Below, piece after piece: positions 14,511 to 21,196 of a DNA stretch of 39,609 bases. Position 1 is the stretch's first letter. Each line of letters starts with the position of its first letter. The position numbers and the translations under genes were made by a program. This stretch comes from Comamonadaceae bacterium PBBC2 (lineage in GTDB: Bacteria > Pseudomonadota > Gammaproteobacteria > Burkholderiales > Burkholderiaceae_C): assembly GCA_002255935.1 (NCBI GenBank), contig NKIO01000033.1, forward strand, positions 1 through 39,609. The letters are read 5' to 3'. The notes beneath the pieces are model-generated. The model was not told the DNA's origin. It made no database searches and worked only from the letters and a program-made list of their open reading frames with translations.

Positions 14511-14886
14511 GCAAACTCGTCTTCATGCTCGGCAAGGTGAGGTTGCCGTGTCACACACCACAACAGATGCTCCGCTGCTGCCTGTTGAGCAAATTGAACG
14601 TCTTCAACAGATTGCGCCAGGAAGGGTAGATTGGGTCTTTGATCAGACTCAGTTGGAGTCGGAACATCGCAGACGTGAAATGACTCGCGTGAATACCTTG
14701 GTTTTTGTAGAGCGCATGGCTGGTTTGGTGTTCGCGTTGGTGATAGCGGTTCTCGGCTTAGGGTTAGCAACTTACTTGGCTTTAAACGATAAACAGTTGG
14801 TTGCCTCCGTCATTGGTGGTGCGACTTTGGTCGGTCTGGTTGTTGCCTTTGTCGGTGGGAAACGTTCACAAGACAAAAAATCTTGA
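14500..14886 (+). CDS. DUF2335-like two-helix membrane protein
   Basis: A 128-residue protein. After a variable N terminus comes LLPVEQIERLQQIAPGRVDWVFD, the conserved start of the DUF2335 family, then a charged helical stretch (QLESEHRRREMTRVN). Two transmembrane helices follow: about residues 73-92 (AGLVFALVIAVLGLGLATYL) and 99-119 (LVASVIGGATLVGLVVAFVG), with a basic Lys/Arg-rich tail. The function of this family is unknown to me. It overlaps the preceding small gene by 11 bp, and a terminator (14928-14951) follows 41 bp after its stop. The pair therefore looks like a self-contained cassette between two sugar genes. Confidence 0.82.
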   Translation: MAGKQTRLHARQGEVAVSHTTTDAPLLPVEQIERLQQIAPGRVDWVFDQTQLESEHRRREMTRVNTLVFVERMAGLVFALVIAVLGLGLATYLALNDKQLVASVIGGATLVGLVVAFVGGKRSQDKKS

Positions 14887-14927
14887 CGACATCAGTTAGT
14901 TGTCAACGCAAAACTAAAATTTTCAAT

Positions 14928-14951
14928 GGCCGGCATTACCGGCCTTTTTTT
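14928..14951 (+). terminator. Rho-independent terminator after the DUF2335 gene
   Basis: GGCCGG and CCGGCC pair around a CATTA loop and are followed by seven T residues. It ends 28 bp before the chosen start of wbaP. Unless bypassed, it would cut wbaP off from upstream transcription. Confidence 0.85.
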
Positions 14952-14979
14952 AGATGGCCTCATCTTTTTTCTATGTTCC

Positions 14980-16401
14980 ATGCATTTCATTGAAAACTGG
15001 CGTCGCCTGAGCCCTCTGCAGATTCGCCTGACCAAGGGCGTTTTGTTGGCCGCCGATGTGGCCGCCATGTTGTGGTCGGGCTTGATGGCGGCGTTGCTGG
15101 CCGATGCGTGGAGCGATTCGCTTGAAAAGACTTGGCTGGTGTCGCAAGACATTGAGCGCTACTGGGCTTGGTTGGCCGTGGTGGTGGTGGGTCTGTTGTT
15201 CTTTTTGGTGCGCTTCAGGCATTACAGCGATCGCAAGCCTTTTTGGACAGAGCTGGGCGAGACGCTGCAGGTGTTTTTGGTCTTGGCAGTGCTGGACTTG
15301 GCCGTGCTGGCGCTGACGCGTTGGAATTCATCGCGCCTGTGGTGGGCCTTGGTGTGGCCTATGGCGGCGGTATTTTTGCCCATGGGGCGTGGGGTTGCCC
15401 GCAGCGTCATGCGGCGCATGGGGGTGTGGCAAAGGCCCACCTTGATTGTGGGCAACGGCCCCAACGCACACGAGGCGGTCGCGGCTTTGCAAAGCGAGCC
15501 GGCTTTGGGGTTTTCGGTGGTGGACTTGGTGAACATTTCGGGCCATCGACGTGAAGGCGCTAGGGTGCTGGAGAAGTGGGCCAAAGTGCCCGGTGCGCAA
15601 TTTGTGCTGGCCATGGAGCATGGTCAAAACGATTTGCGCGAAGACCTGCTGCGCATGCTGGCTCGCTGGAAGGCCGAGGATGTGAGCGTGGTGCCCGCCA
15701 TGCGGGGGGTACCTCTGTTTGGGACTGACATTTCGTATTTCTTTTCGCACGAAGTGGCCTTGCTCAAGTTGCGCAACAACTTGCGCTATTGGCCAGCGCG
15801 ATTACTCAAGCGGGTTTTTGACTTGGCCGCGGCCTTGGCGCTTTTGGTGTTGGGCGCGTTGCCTTTGCTCTACATCGCCTTGCGTATCAAGCGTGATGGT
15901 GGCCCCGCCATTTTTGCGCACAAGCGGGTGGGGCAGTCGGGCAAAATTTTCCCCTGCTTCAAGTTCCGCACCATGCAGGTGGACGCCGAAGAGCGCTTGC
16001 GCGAGTTGTTGGCCAACGACCCGGCGGCCAGGGCCGAGTGGGAGCGCGAGTTCAAGCTGCGCAATGATCCGCGCATCACCACGATTGGCCAGTTTTTGCG
16101 CCGCACCAGCCTGGACGAGTTGCCTCAGCTGTTCAACGTGATCCGTGGCGAGATGAGCTTGGTGGGGCCGCGCCCTGTCATTCGTGCAGAGTTGTCTAAG
16201 TATGGCGACGATGTTGATTACTTCCTGATGGTGCGCCCGGGCATGACGGGGCTATGGCAAGTCAGTGGCCGCAACGATGTGGACTACGACACTCGGGTGT
16301 ATCTGGACACCTGGTATGTGAAAAACTGGTCGCTTTGGTACGACATTGCGATTTTGTTCAAGACGATCAAGGTGGTGCTGCGGCGAGACGGGGCTTATTG
16401 A
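14980..16401 (+). CDS. wbaP: Undecaprenyl-phosphate sugar phosphotransferase (WbaP family)
   Basis: A 473-residue polyisoprenyl-phosphate hexose-1-phosphate transferase starting glycan assembly on undecaprenyl phosphate. Four hydrophobic segments (about 18-40, 62-78, 96-112, 120-136) precede a Rossmann-like soluble part (RPTLIVGNGPNAHEA, 152-166). A re-entrant helix (about 280-303) leads into the catalytic domain: IFAHKRVGQSGKIFPCFKFR, then SLDELPQLFNVIRGEMSLVG with the active Asp379-Glu380, and RPGMTGLWQVSGRND. The layout matches WbaP, which usually transfers galactose- or glucose-1-phosphate; the sugar is not certain. I set the start at ATG 14980. An in-frame ATG at 14926 lies within the preceding terminator hairpin and would add an atypical 18 residues. 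galE at the far end could supply UDP-galactose. Confidence 0.93.
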   Translation: MHFIENWRRLSPLQIRLTKGVLLAADVAAMLWSGLMAALLADAWSDSLEKTWLVSQDIERYWAWLAVVVVGLLFFLVRFRHYSDRKPFWTELGETLQVFLVLAVLDLAVLALTRWNSSRLWWALVWPMAAVFLPMGRGVARSVMRRMGVWQRPTLIVGNGPNAHEAVAALQSEPALGFSVVDLVNISGHRREGARVLEKWAKVPGAQFVLAMEHGQNDLREDLLRMLARWKAEDVSVVPAMRGVPLFGTDISYFFSHEVALLKLRNNLRYWPARLLKRVFDLAAALALLVLGALPLLYIALRIKRDGGPAIFAHKRVGQSGKIFPCFKFRTMQVDAEERLRELLANDPAARAEWEREFKLRNDPRITTIGQFLRRTSLDELPQLFNVIRGEMSLVGPRPVIRAELSKYGDDVDYFLMVRPGMTGLWQVSGRNDVDYDTRVYLDTWYVKNWSLWYDIAILFKTIKVVLRRDGAY

Positions 16402-16437
16402 TGGATACGCGTAAGTGAGAAGCTGGCTCGATTGCGC

Positions 16438-16613
16438 AGGTCGGTAGTTTCAGCTCCGACATTGCATGCCATGGCACAAACCTCATGTCGGGGCTAAAGC
16501 CGCCGACCTACAAATGGATTGGCGCTGTAACGTAGGTCGGTAGCTTCAGCTCCGACGATGCATGCCATGGCACAAACTTGATGTCGGGGCTAAAGCCGCC
16601 GATCTACAAATGG
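16438..16613. repeat. Two tandem copies of a second palindromic repeat family
   Basis: Copies at about 16438-16516 and 16533-16613 share TCGGTAG, TTCAGCTCCGAC, a central TGCATGCCATGGCACAAAC, then ATGTCGGGGCTAAAGCCGCC and a closing GACCTAC or GATCTAC. The outer parts are inverted (TCAGCTCCGAC against GTCGGGGCTAAAGCCG), so each copy can fold into a long hairpin. The copies lie in the 234-bp gap where the plus and minus blocks converge. They may assist termination from both sides. Confidence 0.85.
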
Positions 16614-16631
16614 ACCTTCGGGTCCATTTTT
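16610..16631. terminator. Terminator hairpin between the convergent polysaccharide blocks
   Basis: ATGGACC and GGTCCAT form a 7-bp stem around TTCG (16610-16627), followed by a T run on the plus strand. Read on the minus strand it lies just past the ligase stop at 16636, but its T run there is weak. Confidence 0.8.
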
Positions 16632-16635
16632 GTTT

Positions 16636-17886
16636 TCAGCGTTCGGTTGGGCGTGCGGACCACAGACTCAGCATGACCAACATGGACAAAGCTGTGGGGT
16701 AATAGTTGTGCGCAAAGTTCACATTGCTCATGCTGCTGCTCAGGTGCATGAAGCTGAAGCAGCCGATGGCCATGGCGGCTGTTTTTTGCTGGGCTTGCAG
16801 CAGTTGTCGCACCAACAGCAGCAGGCCCACGATGTAGGCCAATTGGCTGGACAGTCCCCACAGGCCGTGGTCCATGAGTTGGTTGAGAAATTCGTTGTGC
16901 AGGTGGCCCAACTTTTGGATTTCTTCGGAGTGTGCGTCTTGGGCCCAGCGTGCCAGGGCCTGTTTGCGCCCGTCATGGCCATGGCCGATCCAAGGCGCTT
17001 GGGTGATGGCCTCTTGGCTGCGTTGCCACATGTAGAGCCGTGACCCCACAGAGCTGTTGGAGCCTGCTTCGGCTGACTTTTGCGACAGGCTGATTTGCGC
17101 CACGGCATCGCGCAAGGACTGGGCTGGTCGCTGCAACACAGGCGTGAAGCTCAGGGCCCAAATGCCCACCATTAAAAGCACCACTGCCAACACAGCTTGG
17201 ATCAGCTGACGCTGGTGTGAGCGCATGTCTTGGCGCAGCTGCCAGGCACGGTGGAGCAAGGCCAAGCCCCACCACAACACGATGCCAAATGCGCCACGGC
17301 TTTGGCTGGCCAGCACCGCCAGCATGGCCAACAGACCGCCCAACAGCCACAGCCTGCGCTCAGTTCCATGGATTGTGTGGTGCAGACCCATGGCCAAGAG
17401 CCAGCCGCTGACCAAGCCCAAGCTCACGGCCCATGGGATCGGGTGCGTACACACTTCACCCCGGCCGTACGCCAAGACCCAGCCCAGGCCCAAGGCGCTG
17501 CTGAGCATGAGGGCGTTGGCGGTGCGGGCCGTGGTGAGCCCGTCCAGTGCACTCCAGCGGCACAGCCCCCATACGGCGAGTGCACCCAACAACATGCGAA
17601 TTTCGCCATGGCGTTCAGCCCAAGGGTCTGACCAATACAGTGTGGGCACGGTTTTGAGCACAAATGCCAGTGCGGTGGCGATCAGCCAGGTCTTGATCCA
17701 TGGGGCTGAATCGGCTTTCGTCTCTTGTCGTGTGTGCCAGATTGCCCACAGGCCCAAGCCAGTGAGCAAGGCCCACGCGGCGCCCATGGCTTTGGTGCTG
17801 AGACTGCTGGCCGCCAGTGACAACAGCAGCGGCAGCGTAATGGAACGGGGCAATGGCTGTTGGGGGAGCATGGCCAATTTTCTCAT
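16636..17886 (-). CDS. O-antigen ligase/polymerase family membrane protein (Wzy_C/WaaL-like)
   Basis: A 416-residue polytopic protein with about ten hydrophobic segments. The large periplasmic loop region holds the family signature: SQSRGAFG before a membrane segment, then SRLYMWQRSQEAITQAPWIG, GHGHDGRKQAL and HLHNEFLNQLMDHGLWGL. Proteins of this fold either ligate glycans to lipid A-core or a protein (WaaL, PglL) or polymerise repeat units (Wzy); sequence alone does not separate these. Given the flippase next door, a Wzy or ligase role in the minus-strand set is plausible. Start ATG at 17884-17886; a second Met five residues on is possible. The flippase gene ends 6 bp upstream of this start. 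Confidence 0.88.
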   Translation of the reverse strand: MRKLAMLPQQPLPRSITLPLLLSLAASSLSTKAMGAAWALLTGLGLWAIWHTRQETKADSAPWIKTWLIATALAFVLKTVPTLYWSDPWAERHGEIRMLLGALAVWGLCRWSALDGLTTARTANALMLSSALGLGWVLAYGRGEVCTHPIPWAVSLGLVSGWLLAMGLHHTIHGTERRLWLLGGLLAMLAVLASQSRGAFGIVLWWGLALLHRAWQLRQDMRSHQRQLIQAVLAVVLLMVGIWALSFTPVLQRPAQSLRDAVAQISLSQKSAEAGSNSSVGSRLYMWQRSQEAITQAPWIGHGHDGRKQALARWAQDAHSEEIQKLGHLHNEFLNQLMDHGLWGLSSQLAYIVGLLLLVRQLLQAQQKTAAMAIGCFSFMHLSSSMSNVNFAHNYYPTALSMLVMLSLWSARPTER

Positions 17887-17892
17887 GCGGGC

Positions 17893-19218
17893 TTAAGGTT
17901 TTTGGCGCCAGAAGTACAGGGTTTGAAGGCTCAGCCCAAGGACCATGAAACCCGACACCCAGCGCAGGAGTTCTGCAGAAGACAACTCCAGATTTGGGGC
18001 GAGGAACAGCAACGCCACCACCGTGGTGTTGATGGCCATGCTTTGTAGACTGAAGCTGCGGGTGCGGCCTTGCCAAAACGGCAGGTGTGCGCAAGCTGCG
18101 CTCAGGCACGCCGCCATTTGCCACAGTGCCAATGGCCATACATAGACTTGCAAGTTTTTCCAACTGGGCGCAAGCCATTGCCAATGCAGGGCAGCCTCAA
18201 GGGTCAGACCGAGTAACCCAATGATGGCGCTGGCGGACAATGCCACCCACAGAGGCGATATGGCTTGTTCACGTGGGCGGCTGATCAGGGCTTGCGCCCA
18301 GGCGGTGTGCACCAGTGCCGGAACAAAGCCAAAGACCCGCAGCAACACCAACAGGCAGGCGGCCTGTGCAGGCCCGTAAAGTGAAGACCACTGAATGGCC
18401 AATGCGGTGCTGCACAGCACATCGGTGAGGGTGTGCAGCATTTTGAGTTGCGTACTGCGTGGATCCGATGACTGCACCCCGTTAGGTGCGGCGTGTTTGG
18501 CCGCATCGCCTGGCGTATCGTGGCTCTGGGCGACTCTTTTCGTTGGCGGAAGGTTTGTCATCCCAGCGCGGAGTTGCGGTATTTGTTTTATGGCGGGCAG
18601 CAGCCAATTCATGCCTGCGATGTAGCCGAGCAACGCTGCCAGCAGCAAAGTGCTGGCGGTTGTGGCATCCAGTTTATGGGCACCGATCCAGGCCACTAGA
18701 GCTGCCAGCAATGGCGGCACCATGCGCACCAAGGCAATGGCTTGGGGGCCTTGGGTGCGCAGTGTCAGGCTTTGCGCCAGCAACCAGCTCATTTGAGAGA
18801 AGGCAATCAGGGCGATCCAGCCTGCGAGGCTCATTAAGCTTTGCAGAGAAAAAACGGTGACCGTGGGGCCGGATATGTCGTCAAGTCTCAGTTCACCACC
18901 ATGGCTTTTCGACCAATACAAAGCGATGGCCATGAAGGGGGCCAGCCAGAGCATGCGCAAAAGGCTTTGTACCCACGCAGCTGCCGCTGCTTGGTCAGGG
19001 GCTTGCTGGTGGCTGGCCAACAAGCTGACAGGGCTTTGTGCCAATGCCAGAGTGGCCCAGCAAAACGCGATTTGACTGGCCACAGAAAAAATGCCGACGG
19101 CTTGGGCGTCAAACAGTTTGAGCAAGAACAAGGCAAACACGCCTTGCGCAGCCAAGGAAACCAGACTGCCCAGTGCAGCGGGTGCGGTGGCGCGGGGCAG
19201 GTTTGGGAGGAGTTTCAT
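17893..19218 (-). CDS. Wzx-like polysaccharide flippase
   Basis: A 441-residue, very hydrophobic protein with about twelve potential transmembrane helices. The N terminus (ALGSLVSLAAQGVFALFLLK then FDAQAVGIFSVASQIAFCW) is the typical first helix pair of oligosaccharide flippases of the MATE/MVF superfamily. These flip undecaprenyl-linked repeat units to the periplasm. A hydrophilic loop (about residues 219-257, NLPPTKRVAQSHDTPGDAAK and on) splits the two halves and is longer than usual. The ligase/polymerase follows 6 bp downstream and a glycosyltransferase lies 4 bp upstream. The match is by architecture rather than strict motifs. Its presence beside Wzm/Wzt is notable. Confidence 0.78.
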   Translation of the reverse strand: MKLLPNLPRATAPAALGSLVSLAAQGVFALFLLKLFDAQAVGIFSVASQIAFCWATLALAQSPVSLLASHQQAPDQAAAAAWVQSLLRMLWLAPFMAIALYWSKSHGGELRLDDISGPTVTVFSLQSLMSLAGWIALIAFSQMSWLLAQSLTLRTQGPQAIALVRMVPPLLAALVAWIGAHKLDATTASTLLLAALLGYIAGMNWLLPAIKQIPQLRAGMTNLPPTKRVAQSHDTPGDAAKHAAPNGVQSSDPRSTQLKMLHTLTDVLCSTALAIQWSSLYGPAQAACLLVLLRVFGFVPALVHTAWAQALISRPREQAISPLWVALSASAIIGLLGLTLEAALHWQWLAPSWKNLQVYVWPLALWQMAACLSAACAHLPFWQGRTRSFSLQSMAINTTVVALLFLAPNLELSSAELLRWVSGFMVLGLSLQTLYFWRQKP

Positions 19219-19222
19219 GGCG

Positions 19223-20128
19223 TCAAAGCAGTTGCCATACGGGCAAGTTGTCCAGTTGCGTGGTCCAGCTCAGAGCACGCAGGTGTGAGCGATCGGCCAG
19301 TGGTGCAGGTGCATGGGCCAAGGCCATTTGCCATTGTTGTGGTGTGCACAGCGGGTTCAGCAGTTGCACGCGGCCTGCATGTTGTTGCGCCATGTTCTGT
19401 GCCCACGCGTAGGGGTTGCTGATGACGGGCAGACCTGTTGCCAAGTACTCGAGCATTTTGGTGGAAGTTTGCGCTGTGAAGGGTAACTCCTCAGGCATCA
19501 GATTCAGCCCAACGCGCGCGCGCAGCAGATGGATAGGGACTTCGTTATGGGGGAGCCGTCCAGTGCAGTGGATGTTGGGCAAGCCTTGCAGCTTTGCTTG
19601 GAGTGCAGGCGGGATGTCGCCAATCAGCAGCAGACTCAGCCCGGCTTGGTCGATGCTTTGCAGTGCGGGCCAGAAAGCCGTCAGCCGAGACATGGCGCCC
19701 AAATACACCAGATCATATTCGGGCGCTTGCTTGGCCTGTGCGGTCAAGAATGAGGCAGGCAAGCCCATGTCGCGCAGGCTGTAGGGCACTGCATCGGTCA
19801 GGCCCATGCGGCGGCGAACCCATTCATTTTGGAAGATGCGGTGCTGTGGGCGTGGGTGGGTGAGTTGTTTGACGCGGTCTTTCAGCCAAGCGGCGGGGGG
19901 CACGCTGGCCGAGGCGTATTCGTGCACGTGCAGGCTGCGGTGCAGGCGCCGGCTGTGGTGGGCACTGACATGACCGCAGATCCACCAGACCAGGTCGGCG
20001 TTGTCGGGCACGCTGTCTGCACTTTGGTGTGTTTGGCTGCTGTGGCCCAGTTGATTCAGGTGTGTGGCATAGGCGGCCAGTTCAGGCAAGTAGGCCGTGC
20101 CGGTGTGAACAAAGTGCACGGTGCTCAT
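19223..20128 (-). CDS. Glycosyltransferase (GT-B fold, GT4-like)
   Basis: A 301-residue protein from ATG 20128, whose start overlaps the upstream stop (ATGA). The C-terminal half resembles short GT-B glycosyltransferases: DLVYLGAMSRLTAFWPAL, SLLLIGDIP, NIHCTGRLPHNEVPIHLLRA, then NLMPEELPFTAQTSTKMLEYLATGLPVIS. The segment KMLEYLATGLPV is the nucleotide-sugar-binding helix, but the classical Ex7E is incomplete (only the later Glu is obvious). The N-terminal half is weakly conserved, with RRLHRSLHVHEYASASV. Substrate unknown. It sits in a minus-strand operon with a flippase downstream and a GT4 upstream. An upstream extension to 20200 is open but would sit inside the previous gene. Confidence 0.75.
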   Translation of the reverse strand: MSTVHFVHTGTAYLPELAAYATHLNQLGHSSQTHQSADSVPDNADLVWWICGHVSAHHSRRLHRSLHVHEYASASVPPAAWLKDRVKQLTHPRPQHRIFQNEWVRRRMGLTDAVPYSLRDMGLPASFLTAQAKQAPEYDLVYLGAMSRLTAFWPALQSIDQAGLSLLLIGDIPPALQAKLQGLPNIHCTGRLPHNEVPIHLLRARVGLNLMPEELPFTAQTSTKMLEYLATGLPVISNPYAWAQNMAQQHAGRVQLLNPLCTPQQWQMALAHAPAPLADRSHLRALSWTTQLDNLPVWQLL

Positions 20129-21192
20129 GTTTGGGAGCCTGGGGCGTTGGCGCCGGGTGAGTTGTGTGTCTGGATTGCCAGGTGCAGCAGTTGGCTCCAC
20201 GAGGCGGCGAATTTCTCGGGTGTGTGGGCTTGTGTGATGGCTGCCATGTTTTGCTGGCGCTGCGCTGCAGGTGTTTGCAATGTGGCGATCAAGGCTTGCG
20301 CCAGGGCGGCTGGGGTATTGCGTTCAGCCAGCATGTATGGGGCTTGTGCGTGCAGCATTTCTTGCATGGCGGGTATGGGGGTGCTCACGCAGGGCACGCC
20401 GCAGGCCAGCGATTCAAGAGCGGTCATGGGGTAGCCCTCATACGCTGAGCACAGCACGGTGGCTTGCCAGGTCATGTAGGTGGAGGCTGTCACCACTTGC
20501 GCACCAATCAGATGCAAACGCCCTGAGGCTATGTATGGCTGGCCTTGTCGCTGCATATCGGCCATGAGTGGACCGTCGCCCACCACATGCAGCACAAATT
20601 GTGCAGGCAGTTGCTCGAGCAAGTCCAGCAGTTGAAGGGGCTGTTTTTCAGCAGAAAGCCGTCCAACAAAGCCGATGTGGACCGTCGTTTCTGGATGGCC
20701 ATGTGTCAATCCAGTGCGGTCAATGGCTGTCGCGTTGTGGATCACGGTGCGCAGTTGTGGGCCAGCTGCACGAGGGGCACCTTCCGGCCAGGTGAATTGT
20801 TCAAAAGAGACCAGCGTTGCATGCGAGCCAAACACCACCACTGGTGCGCGCCGGTAAATCCAACGCAGGAAAGATCGTTTGGTCGGGCTGGTTTGTGCCA
20901 TGGCCAGAACAGGAATGACAGGACCATGTACCCACATGACCCAAGGCTTCCGGCTCAGGATGGCCAAAAGCCAAGTCACATAGGTCGGTAAGAAGTTGTG
21001 GGTGGCGACCAGAACGTCCTGTTTGCGCAGGCCTGACCAGACGGTCTGCAGGCCTGAAAGCCAAGTGACGCCTTGAAGGCAAACAGATCCTGTGCGCCAG
21101 CCGTGCGCGGTAAGGCCTGAAATCAGGTGTTCTGAGATGCGTGTGACGCCGCCCGTAGCGGTGTTTTCCTGAACAAACAAGGCACTGTGCAT
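20125..21192 (-). CDS. Glycosyltransferase family 4
   Basis: A 355-residue GT-B protein from ATG 21192 (a GTG at 21210 would overlap the upstream gene). The N-terminal domain starts HSALFVQENTATGGVTRISE with the glycine-rich acceptor loop and has VMWVHGPVIPVL. The C-terminal donor domain has IGFVGRLSAEKQPLQLLDL, VVGDGPLMADM, and the Ex7E motif in SAYEGYPMTALESLACGVPCV. Retaining chemistry is expected; the sugar is unknown. The gene begins 4 bp after the fusion gene and overlaps the next by 4 bp, so it lies mid-operon. Nothing is truncated. Confidence 0.9.
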   Translation of the reverse strand: MHSALFVQENTATGGVTRISEHLISGLTAHGWRTGSVCLQGVTWLSGLQTVWSGLRKQDVLVATHNFLPTYVTWLLAILSRKPWVMWVHGPVIPVLAMAQTSPTKRSFLRWIYRRAPVVVFGSHATLVSFEQFTWPEGAPRAAGPQLRTVIHNATAIDRTGLTHGHPETTVHIGFVGRLSAEKQPLQLLDLLEQLPAQFVLHVVGDGPLMADMQRQGQPYIASGRLHLIGAQVVTASTYMTWQATVLCSAYEGYPMTALESLACGVPCVSTPIPAMQEMLHAQAPYMLAERNTPAALAQALIATLQTPAAQRQQNMAAITQAHTPEKFAASWSQLLHLAIQTHNSPGANAPGSQT

Positions 21193-21196
21193 GGCG

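Noticed and set aside
14926..14979. Upstream ATG for wbaP
   Set aside because: It lies within the hairpin of a Rho-independent terminator, so that mRNA would begin or end there; ATG 14980 gives a normal N terminus.
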